Source: Haematobia irritans (lineage: Eukaryota; Arthropoda; Insecta; Diptera; Muscidae). From it: 64,000 bases of DNA. The DNA is taken from contig NC_134397.1 in assembly GCF_050003625.1 (NCBI RefSeq), positions 225,742,537-225,806,536 of the forward strand, written 5' to 3'. The position numbers and the translations under genes were made by a program. A model generated the notes under the pieces. The model did not search any database, had not been told where the DNA came from, and saw only the letters and a list, made by a program, of their open reading frames with translations. Below are positions 55,893 through 64,000 of this stretch, in pieces (positions within the stretch are counted from its first letter, which is position 1; every line of letters starts with the position of its first letter).

Positions 55893-56515
55893 ATTTGTTG
55901 TTTTGATCTCAGCTTTAAAACCATTGTGTTGACTAAACTACAGGAGTAGCTTAACTAACAGAGGAAAAGAACTAAATTTGACAAACATTCGTTTCCTCTG
56001 TTGGCTAAGCTACTCTTGTAGTTTAGTCAACACAATGGTTTTAAAGCTGAGAGCAAAACAACAAATATGATTGAAGTACAAACCCACAATGAAAAATAAA
56101 ACACAGATGAAGTAAGAGGAAGCCCGCTCAAAATAAACCCAGCCAACTGCACTCAAATTGATGATTTGATGGTGACAAAGGAAAAGAGAAATATTTGTAT
56201 GAATTTATTTCGCCATAAGCCGGCTATCATAAACCTTTTTTCGGAAGGTTCAAGTGTGGTTCACCATGGGTTTAGAGAACTGCCTGGATTTATTCTGATA
56301 ATTGGTTGATAGTTTTGCTGCAAGTAGAGGTTGCTGATGAGGAATGTGGTAATTCCGAAACGTGCGTCCATCCAACCATCTTGCAGTATATAGGGCTTTG
56401 CGCAAATAAATTTGCAAACATTCTTTTCCTCTGTTGGTTAAGCTACTCTTGTAGTTTAGTCAACACAATGGTTTTAAGGCTGAGATCAAAGCAACAAGTA
56501 TGATTGAAGTACCAA
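55893..56515. mobile_element. Family D palindrome D4 (subfamily, left arm shortened)
   Basis: 55893-56063 is a compact palindrome of the outer arm only (tagcttaactaacagagg against cctctgttggctaagcta). It is followed by internal sequence (56064-56225) and a long right arm with a hammerhead (56320-56384), ending at 56515. Both arms share changes absent from D1 and D2: cacaatggttttaa in place of tgcatggttttaa, and gctgagatcaa in place of gctgaaatcaa. The stretch caacaaatatgattgaagta occurs at 56060 and, as caacaagtatgattgaagta, at 56490. Confidence 0.8.
56320..56384 (+). ncRNA. Hammerhead ribozyme motif, D4
   Basis: Core CTGATGA, stem II GGAAT/ATTCC, GAAA, stem III and GTC are intact. Inner stem I is GGTTG against CATCC with one T-T mismatch; outer GCAAG/CTTGC is intact. 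Predicted cleavage is after 56368. Confidence 0.83.
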
Positions 56516-56529
56516 CCCACAATGAAAAA

Positions 56530-56745
56530 CAAAACATGAAATTTTCTTTCTATAGTAAATTTTATCGAAATTTTATTTCTATAGAAAATTTTGTCAAAAT
56601 TTTATTTCTGTAGAAAATTTTGCCAACATTTTATTTCTGTAGAAAATTTTGTCAAAATTTTATTTCTATAGAAAATTGTGCTAAAATTTTATTTCTATAG
56701 AAAATTTTGTTAAAATGTTATTTTTATATAAAATTTGAGTGACTC
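56530..56745 (-). repeat. 29-bp minisatellite array M6 (right part)
   Basis: Same orientation as the left part. Ends at the L boundary sequence (56746). Confidence 0.9.
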
Positions 56746-56825
56746 TTAGTTGGAGAGGAATATTTTGGAAAAACGTCAAACACTAAAAAATCTACCATTT
56801 TTGGTAGAATTCTACCAATTGTGGC
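56746..56825 (-). repeat. L boundary sequence of the M array, copy 1
   Basis: ttagttggagaggaatatttt, then ctaccatttttggtagaatt and ctaccaa. The same text, inverted, borders the M array at 63523-63965. It includes the palindrome TTGGTAGAATTCTACCAA. Confidence 0.65.
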
Positions 56826-57060
56826 AACCGTGATTCAATCCCCGTTTCGACCAAGCATCAAAATGCTTTTCAGTAGTAGATTATCCCCTCTCAGTTATGC
56901 TGGTGAAATTTTTGAGTACTTCAAAGCTTCTCTAGGTGGTTTCACCGCAACGTGGAACGTTATTCGGAATTGGCTTTGAAAAAGCGGTCCCTTGTCATTG
57001 AGATAAATATAGAATCCGGCAGTGGTCAGTGGTTCTTCGTCAGTTTTGCCCCACTTCCGG
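56826..57060 (+). mobile_element. SINE alpha, copy 4 (head truncated)
   Basis: Starts in the B-box region (gtgattcaatccccgtttcg) and runs through atgctggtgaaattttt, cttctctaggtggtttcacc and gtcccttgtcattgagataa to about 57060. The A-box and LINE-like tail are missing. Confidence 0.75.
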
Positions 57061-57083
57061 ATCCAAAAAGAACATTTTCACTA

Positions 57084-57373
57084 CACACATTTTTTTTCTG
57101 ATTCAATCACGAAATTAATTGATCCAATTAATTTTTTAATTGAAATTTCTTCAATCACAGAAATGATAGTATCAATTAAAAAATTAATTGAAAGTCAATA
57201 AAAAAATTAATTGATCCAATTAAAAAATTAATTGATACTATTAATTTTTGTGATAACCAATCACAATTGTTTCAATTAAAATCTTTTTTGAATCAATTAA
57301 ATTTTTAATTTAATATATATTAAAACTCAATTAAGACTTTAATTGGAAAAAATTCGTGAAATTTTTTTCTGTG
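57084..57373 (-). mobile_element. MITE family G, copy 2
   Basis: Ends CACACATTTTTTTTCTG and TTTTTTTCTGTG, with TA at 57082-57083 and 57374-57375. The interior matches copy 1 (23427-23715) in reverse. Confidence 0.8.
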
Positions 57374-57483
57374 TACTTTTCTGGCGACTCTCGTTTTGCT
57401 AGAGAATATTTCTAATTTTTTGTCCTGAGGTTTCATTTAACAAATGTTTTTACCTTTTTATTGACATATACTCGTATTGTATA

Positions 57484-57835
57484 CACACAAAATTTTTTTT
57501 CTGATTCAATCACGAAATTAATTGGTCCAATTAATTTTTTAATTGAAATGTCTTCAATCACAGAAGTGATAGTATCACTTAAAAAATTAATAGAAGGTCA
57601 ATTAAAAAATTAATTGATCCAATTTAAAAATTAATTGATACTATTATATACTATTTATATATTTACAAACATAATGAATTATGAAAATAAACAGGTAATA
57701 TAGGTGCTAACAACATAGGTTTTCGACCTGTATTATATACTATTGTATTGTTTCAATTATAAAGTTATAAAATATAATTTTTTAAAACTCAATTAAAATT
57801 TTAATTGGAAAAATTTTCTTGAAATTTTTTCTGTG
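57484..57835 (-). mobile_element. MITE family G, copy 3, carrying retroposon R
   Basis: Ends CACACAAAATTTTTTTTCTG and TTTTTTCTGTG, with TA at 57482-57483 and 57836-57837. It is 62 bp longer than copy 2, chiefly because of the R insertion at 57656-57731. Confidence 0.8.
57656..57731 (-). mobile_element. Short retroposon R, copy 2
   Basis: A 76-bp insert between perfect 13-bp duplications ATTATATACTATT (57643-57655 and 57732-57744). On the minus strand it begins acaggtcgaaaacctatg and ends tttgtaaatatata; it differs from the copy at 36350 by very few bases. Confidence 0.85.
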
Positions 57836-57837
57836 TA

Positions 57838-60110
57838 CGTAGGTCTCCTACTCAACATCAAATATATGCCTTTCAAGGTAGAACAAACATTTTTCGAAAA
57901 AGAGCTTCCGCATGAGATAGGCAAACCAGGCATTGGGCTACTTCTGTACCTTTTTGGGGCTTTTGAATCGATCACAAATATTGTCAATCAAATCACCCCA
58001 ATTCAATTGCAATAATTTGTAGTTAAAATTATTACTCAGGGTATGACAAAATTTTTATAGCTGTCATTTTTTGTTCAAATTTAGAAATTGTTTTTATTCA
58101 CATTTTGTGATGACTCCTTTAAACACTCAACATCTATATATATTTTACTTAATGGAACTTTACTAGTATGAGTATTTAAATATCTCAATCACCCTAAAGA
58201 AACCGTTGTGTGATTTAACACTAGCATAGTTTAATCTAGAATTAAAAAAAGTGTGGTCTATTTAAAGCAAGTCTCTTAATCCCAAAGTCAGAAATCATTT
58301 AATCTTGTGTGCTCCCCTATAGCCAGACACACTTTATACCTTATGAATCAAATAAATTTGCACCCTTTTAGAGTCAATTTATTATAAAATATGGATATGC
58401 ATTTATAAATAACGAAAAACGTCAGTCAGTGACTCATACCCTTACCTCTCTCCACCAAAACTTTAGCTATGTTCATATACAAGTTAGCTAGCTAGCTAGC
58501 GAGCACTTAACAAAGAGGTAATCAATCTTAACATCCAAACTCATTATGGCACTCAGATAAAGTAGACTGACATCATCCCGAGGCAAACATACAAACACAC
58601 ATATACAGACACACGTATACTCTCCATCATGTTTAAACTCTTACACTCACCATACTCCAAGCACTCACATTTTTAAATACTCGTTAAACTTTTCGTAGAG
58701 AAATTCTTGCTTGCTTTTCTCATGTATGCAATGTGCAGCACATGCAGCACACACACACACACACCCGAACCCAATGCAAAAGCATTTTAACAAACTCACT
58801 AACATTCATAGAATGGTTGATGATGTTGTTTTTTTACTTGTTTTTTTTTCGCTGACTGCCACTTTGCTTTTTCTCTGACTCTGACCCTTCTCTAGTCCAT
58901 TCATTTTTCTAGCTGATGGATGCATCAGAAAGTGCTGGCAACACCTTTAGCATGTACAAAAAGGAAAAAAAGAGGATATGAACCCGGTCATGTGTGAGTG
59001 TGAACAATTGCTATTAGAAAAAAATCCAGTTGAATAGCTGCTTTTTCCTGCATTTTAAGTGGATGAATGAAGAACATGGATGTTGCAATATTTTCAAGTG
59101 TTTTCCCACCATTAAAGACCTAAGTGTTGTACATGGTGGTGTACATGGAGAATCTGAGCTATATGGGATATGCTTGTATTGAGACAATCCACCAGAGAAC
59201 AGCAACAATGTCCTAAAGTGAGGGTAGTAAGGATTTGCCTGAATAGTGTGTCCTAAATATAGACTGAGTTACCGGCACCTTGTACATTTTGCAATCAATT
59301 TTCAAAATTGGCATTTTCTTTGTGTTTTCTTCGACTTTCGACGTATTCCCTATAGTTGAATGATTAAAGGATTTTCTCAGAATTTCGTGACGCTTTTGTC
59401 ATTGATGTATTGATGAGTATCAATGTGCAATCAAGCAATGTCCCACCGTGTCAAAAATATTAAATGTAATAGGAACTCTATCATATATTGTAATCGCATC
59501 TAGGGACACAAAATTTTACTTTTGTCTAAATGAATATTTCGCAGTCGTCATTTGTTTGTTTTTTTTTTAATAGCGTGACAATTCGACATTTTATGCTGGC
59601 CAAAATCGAGTAGACGGCCTTCGACTAATCGAGTTTTCACAACAAAAAAATTAATTTTGACTCGAAATGAGAAAACTCTTTTATGCTGACAAGTCATCAA
59701 GTCTCTGTCCCTTTTCAATAATAGCAAAATCAAAAGGTGACTTTTTAATATACTTAAGAAAATAACATTTCCAAAGTTTTGGAAAATTATTTCCAAAATT
59801 TGGATAGTCGGACAATCGATAATAAGATCATATCAAAAATGAGTGATTTCTTTTTTTGCACCTAGCAGTCCCCTCTCACAGCACAGGGGAGGGATAATTT
59901 ACATAAACGGAAGGGGCAGTAATTTCGTGATTGGAATTGAGGAAATATGAGGTCTTTTATAGAAAGGTGATGGAGATGGAAGCCTTGTTATAAAGGGTCT
60001 GGATTAGGTCTCTTTGTATACCTTGATCAAACCAAACGCAGGGTGTTCTTCAAGACCAGAGCAAAGGTCTAAAGATGACTTTTTTTATAAAAACAAAAAT
60101 ACTTTTCAGA
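57838..60110. other. Low-copy region with microsatellites, no recognised gene
   Basis: A (CA)n run lies near 58747-58763 and a gctagctagcta tract near 58487-58500. Short frames (57833-58015, 59014-59208, 59548-59796) are unrecognised. Looks like host intergenic or intron DNA. Confidence 0.45.
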
Positions 60111-60298
60111 CAAGAAAACATTTCGTCTAAGTGTGCAAGAAATCCCGATGTGATAATATATTTCGTGTAATTTTAAATCTAAATTCTATGTATTTTACCC
60201 GCATTACTCAAATGGGCACGAAATTTTACTTCTACTTTTGTGTAATTTGGATGATCAGTGCGTATATCTATATCCGTAACGCGGGTTATATTGAAACA
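60111..60298 (+). repeat. Family A leader relic, left of SINE copy 5
   Basis: taagtgtgcaagaaat, ttaaatctaaattct, gaaattttact and gatgatcagtgcg follow the family A leader order (compare 1980-2090). It continues on the far side of the SINE at 60599. Confidence 0.6.
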
Positions 60299-60597
60299 CC
60301 GAGCCACCGTGGTGCAATGGTTAGCATGCCCGCCTTGCATACACATTATCCTACACAATATTGAGTATCCAACTCCAGTAATGCTGGTGACATTTCTAAG
60401 GGTTTCAAAGATCCTCTAAGTGGTTTCACTGCAATGTGGAAGGCCGTTCGGACTCGGCTATAGCAAGGAGGTCCCTTGTCATTGAGCTTAACATGGCATC
60501 GGGCAGCACACAGTGATAGGAGAGAAGTTCACCAATGTGGTATCAAAATGGACTGAATAGTCTATGTGAGCCTGATACATGGGGCAGCCACCTAACC
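60299..60597 (+). mobile_element. SINE alpha, copy 5 (complete, with target duplication)
   Basis: Head gagccaccgtggtgcaatgg with the A-box TGGTGCAATGG. The B-box region is decayed. The body has atgctggtgacatttctaag and gtcccttgtcattgagctta. The 3' tail is tggactgaatagtctatgtg, then cagccacctaacc. It is flanked by a 12-bp duplication tatattgaaaca / tatactgaaaca (60287-60298, 60598-60609, one mismatch). It is inserted in a family A relic. Confidence 0.88.
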
Positions 60598-60835
60598 TAT
60601 ACTGAAACATGGACCGATACACAGCAAAAATTGCTGGAATAAATACTCGAGACTCCAAATCGGGGCATATGTTAATATGGGTGTTTTATCAAATCTTAGA
60701 CATATATATAGTCCATCTTCGAAACTGACTTGCTTGCAGAATAAAAAGAATCTGCGCCAAATTTCAGCATTATTACAACAGACATGCGGGCACGTTTATA
60801 TCGCCTTAGAATTTCTCCCTGATCAAGAACCATAC
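60598..60835 (+). repeat. Family A unit and tail relic, right of SINE copy 5
   Basis: actgaaacatggaccgatac, ctccaaatcggggcat, agtccatcttcgaaactgac, ttacaacagacatgcgggca and atttctccctgatcaagaa follow the family A unit-to-tail order. The closing motif is lost. Confidence 0.7.
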
Positions 60836-61085
60836 AAATTACCATTTGTTTTGTGTCGAATATGCCACAAAAATTCTATTGTTTGAATGGGAACCTAATG
60901 ACAAAAAGAAAATTAAAAAAAAAGAAATGAAATGAAAAAGGAAAAAAATGAAATTTGTATATTTTGCAACCTTTTTTTGGTTTTACGAGTAATTAAAAGA
61001 CCTCTACCAATACCTACACAAAATATTTAACTTGGCAAAAATCGAACCATTCGTTCTTTTACACCATCCACATAATTTAACCCCA
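60836..61085. other. No recognised feature
   Basis: A-rich spacer; no call. Confidence 0.4.
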
Positions 61086-61650
61086 CACTAAACAAAATAT
61101 TTACGTGATATTAAAGATTACGCAACCTAAATTTTAGGATGCGAAATTTACAAAATATTAAGTACAAATTTCTTTAAAATAATTAAATGTTACTTAAAAT
61201 AAAGTTTATAATCTTTGCTTCAAAAATTTTTTTCATTATTTAGGACACAACTTTTGTCCCTCCGTTAAAGTCGCGTGTCATTGAACTAGGGCTAAATTCC
61301 TTAAAGTAATGAAGGACATTTTTGATTTCAAGAAATTGTCTTTAAATTAACTGAAATATTGAAACTTTAGATTTAAGATAAAAAAGCTTTAAATATAGGC
61401 TAAGACTTATTTTGAGGATTTAGCGTCTTCGGTTTAAAGTTTTTTTTTGGAATTAAGAAAAAAAAAATTTACCTTGAAGTATCCGTTATAATTTGGATTT
61501 TTAAACTGGCTTTTGTTTGTAAACCGCGAAAAGAGAATGAAAATTTGATAAATGAGATCTGTATCCTAATTTTAATTTTATTGGTCCTAGATTTAAAGCT
61601 AGATAGGGGAAGGTCAAAATCTTTGGATCCTAGTAAACTATTTTTGAGTG
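61086..61650 (-). mobile_element. MITE family E, copy 2 (inverted)
   Basis: Reverse complement of 18711-19348 throughout. Ends CACTAAACAAAATATTT and CTATTTTTGAGTG, with CA at 61084-61085 and 61651-61652. Confidence 0.8.
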
Positions 61651-61652
61651 CA

Positions 61653-61929
61653 TTTTCGACCAAATAAGGCTTAAAATTTAAATATTTTTTTTTAATATTT
61701 CTAGTCAATTATAGAAAACCCTTATTTTTGTATTCGATATCATAAACTAATAAAAACAAAAAATATAATAAAAGTCGGAGCACATATGTTTTTTGCCGCT
61801 TTCGAAGCGCTGTGCGATGGTGTTATCGAATTTTCAAGACTGAGAAACTCCTATTCAAAATCTACACCAGGACTATTGTAGACAATAGATTACGTGTAGT
61901 ATATCCTGTCATCAGAAAGTTGACAATTA
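61653..61929. other. No recognised feature
   Basis: AT-rich; no repeat match or coding signal seen. Confidence 0.4.
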
Positions 61930-62400
61930 ACCCGGCCACATATGAATAGTTTCTTATTTCAACAGAATCGGATGAAATTTGGAGATCCAGGAAGCTTCGC
62001 TGCCTATGCTAGCTTTCAATAGGATAAGATCAAATTTGGTCCCCCCAAGTGTCTCCGCAAGCCAAATTTGTGGATCGGTTTATTTGAAGGATATATTCAT
62101 AATTATGATCCGATGAGAACCAATTTATGCATGATACCAAATTTCAACCGGATCGGATGAAATTTACGCCAAATTTGGTATTCAATTTCCAGGTGCCTAT
62201 CTATAATTATGGATCGATTTTGACTCGTACCAAGTTTCCATAGCCTCTTTCGTTCGAGAGTTAGCGTGTTTTCAACAGACAGACGGACGAATGGGCATCG
62301 CTATATCGACTCAGAATTTCACCATGGCCCATAATATATACCGTATGGGGTCTCAGACTAATATTTCGATGTTGTAAAAATGGAATGACAAAGTTAATCT
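61930..62400 (+). repeat. Family B relic
   Basis: aatcggatgaaatttggaga, gccaaatttgtggatcggtt, gcatgataccaaatttcaac, then the tail gagagttagcgtgttttcaa, cagacagacggacga and gactcagaatttcaccatgg. The head and the closing motif are decayed. Confidence 0.7.
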
Positions 62401-63522
62401 ATGGCTGTTAACACTGGAATATCCTTCTTCACATTGCCCGTCCGTCTTGACAAAATATCATCCATAATTGCTTATTTAATATTATTGCCCAGAACTCCTT
62501 AATATACATCTGTATGGTCATAAGTAGATTCATAGTTACAATTACTAACTACCTAAAACATCGCATAGAACATCCTCTATCCGTTGTGGATGGTCTAAAC
62601 TCATACAAAAACAAATAGAAAATATTTCAAATTCACCCCAAGGCAAACTGCATTTTACTCTAATCCCACACCGAGAAATAAATATGAATAGAGTTCCTTC
62701 CATATGAATGTGTTTGCAGTCTTTGCACAGCTATTATTTAGGATCATGTGTGAAGGCAGACATCCCTAGAGTTCGTTTAAAACAATAAATTGTGAGTTTC
62801 CGTGCAACAAATATGGCGAATTGCTTTGGGACATTGGGTACATTAAAACATTTTAGATGAATGTTTTGGTTAAATTGTTCTTTGAAAAGCGTATATAGAG
62901 AAATAATGACAGCATGTGGGTATTTGCCATCATTATTAGATAAGGGAATCTTTTTGAAAAAATTAAAAAAAGATCTTTCAATGCAATGGCATCAGATTAA
63001 AACATTGAAGTTTCCTTATTCTCCCATGGAGACTTCTCATATTTAAAATTCAAATGTATATGTATTTTCTATGGTTATGAACTTCAATTTAAAAAAAAAA
63101 GAAAGCTACAAATGTAAAATGGAGATGAAGAAGAAAGTCTATAAATTTCAACTCGGTTACATTTCTATTATATCCTTTTTGAAAAAAAAAAGAAAAAAGC
63201 TTGTGTTAAGCAAACCAACCAACCGAGCATACACGTTTTAACACTTTTTCTTCATTCATTCATTCATTCTTTCATTCACTCGATGCAATCATTCATCCAT
63301 TACGAACACATTCAACATAATACAGTCTCGTACAATCTTTATGCATACATACACACACATATACCTGTGGTGTATTCATATGAAAAATTCGCTTATATGC
63401 AAGACATTTATGGAAGGCAAATCTTTGGTGTTTGACAGACACTGAATGCGACTCTTGAGCATTAAACTGTAACAAGTAAGAAAGGCACTAAGGTCTTATG
63501 AACACGTTTGCCGCAGTTGGTA
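62401..63522. other. Low-copy region, no recognised gene
   Basis: A CATT-type tetranucleotide tract lies at about 63252-63285 and a CA-rich stretch at about 63348-63358. Short frames at 62861-63046 and 63293-63475 are unrecognised. Confidence 0.45.
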
Positions 63523-63965
63523 GAATTCTACCAAACAATGGTAGATTTTTTACTGTGTGGTAGGTTGGGGAGCCACCGTGGTGCAATGGTTAGCACGGCC
63601 GCCTTGCATACACAGGGTCGTGGGTTCAAACCCAGTTTTGACCAAACTCCAAAAAGTTTTTCAGCGGTGGATATCCCACCTCAGTAATACTGGTGACATT
63701 TCCGAGTGTTTCAAAGCTTCTCTAAGTGGTTTCACTGCAATGTGGAACGCCGTTCGGACTCGGCTATAAAAAGGAGGTCCCTTGTCGTTGAGCTTAACAT
63801 AGAATCGGGCAGCACTCAGCGATAAGAGAAAAGTTCACCACTGTGGTATCACTATGGACTGAATAGTCTAAGTGAGCCTGAAATGTCGGGCTGCCACTAT
63901 ACCTAACGTAATGTTTTGGCAGATTTTACAAAATATTCCTTTCCAACTAAGAGGTACTGAAATTT
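63523..63965 (+). repeat. L boundary sequence of the M array, copy 2, split by a SINE
   Basis: gttggtagaattctacca, aatggtagattttttactg, then (after the SINE) cagattttacaaaatattcc and tttccaactaagaggtact. It is the inverted form of 56746-56825 and again abuts a 29-bp array. Confidence 0.65.
63568..63910 (+). mobile_element. SINE alpha, copy 6 (best preserved)
   Basis: tRNA-like head with a perfect A-box TGGTGCAATGG (63579-63589) and a B-box-like GGTTCAAACCC (63623-63633). The body has cagtaatactggtgacattt, cttctctaagtggtttcact and gtcccttgtcgttgagctta. The tail is tggactgaatagtctaagtg, agcctgaaat, ctgccact and a diverged cctaacg, matching the LINE 3' UTR at 30651-30726. Inserted in the L sequence. 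Confidence 0.88.
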
Positions 63966-64000
63966 TCTATAGAAATATAATTTTGACAAACTTATCCCTA
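63966..64000 (+). repeat. 29-bp minisatellite array M7 (cut by window edge)
   Basis: ttttctatagaaatataatt then ttgacaaac: the first unit of a further array that runs out of the window. Confidence 0.85.

Noticed and set aside
63579..63640. A possible tRNA gene (A-box and B-box present)
   Set aside because: The acceptor and anticodon arms do not pair and the sequence continues into a SINE body with a LINE-like tail; it is a SINE head.

Overview
The window is 64 kb of AT-rich nuclear DNA from a higher fly, most likely a muscid. The clearest clue is a defective mariner at 51249-52155. Its 27-bp ends and transposase fragments match Himar1, the mariner first described from the horn fly Haematobia irritans, so a horn-fly-like genome is the best guess; the species is inference. 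I found no complete host protein gene. Almost everything that can be recognised is mobile or tandemly repeated DNA, with a few low-copy stretches (about 5.3-8.5, 19.4-20.7, 40.8-42.4, 44.5-46.7, 57.8-60.1 and 62.4-63.5 kb) that may be intron or intergenic DNA. The only host-exon candidate is a tiny, weak one at 8351-8375.

Layout. 0-5 kb: an end fragment of a DD37E Tc1/mariner element, a rearranged SINE, then two related long tandem-unit elements (family A, then family B). 5-8.5 kb: low-copy DNA with microsatellites. 8.5-13.2 kb: relics of families C and I, a short family A copy, a tRNA-like SINE head, a nearly full-length dead DD37E element and a family C copy. 14.3-19.4 kb: a large 29-bp minisatellite array (called M here) broken by a palindrome (family D) and a MITE. 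20.7-26.8 kb: family C, MITEs and family A. 28.0-30.7 kb: a 5'-truncated LINE with RT and RNase H. 31.3-39 kb: M arrays, a second D palindrome and family A. 39.1-40.8 kb: family B. 46.7-52.6 kb: a degenerate ~30-bp satellite (N) invaded by DD37E (itself invaded by family B) and by the Himar1-like mariner. 53-57 kb: further D and M. 56.8-63.9 kb: SINEs and MITEs.

The most notable feature is in family D. Each palindrome arm carries a 65-nt motif that fits a type I hammerhead ribozyme: a CTGATGA core, stem II GGAAT/ATTCC, GAAA, a three-base-pair stem III, a GTC cleavage triplet and a two-part stem I. There are six copies, and in the two complete palindromes one lies on each strand. Hammerheads with this minimal stem III are known from Penelope-like retroelements, so D is probably Penelope-related, although no Penelope protein is visible here.

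Other threads link the repeats. The LINE and the tRNA-derived SINEs share a 3' tail, and both show 12-bp target duplications. Families A, B and C share one architecture: ~150-bp internal units, a GTCY-type microsatellite and 13-14-bp inverted repeats whose two halves change together between families. Four MITE families share CAC...GTG ends and 2-bp TA or CA duplications. A 76-88 bp sequence has inserted twice with perfect 13-bp duplications and the same 5' boundary.
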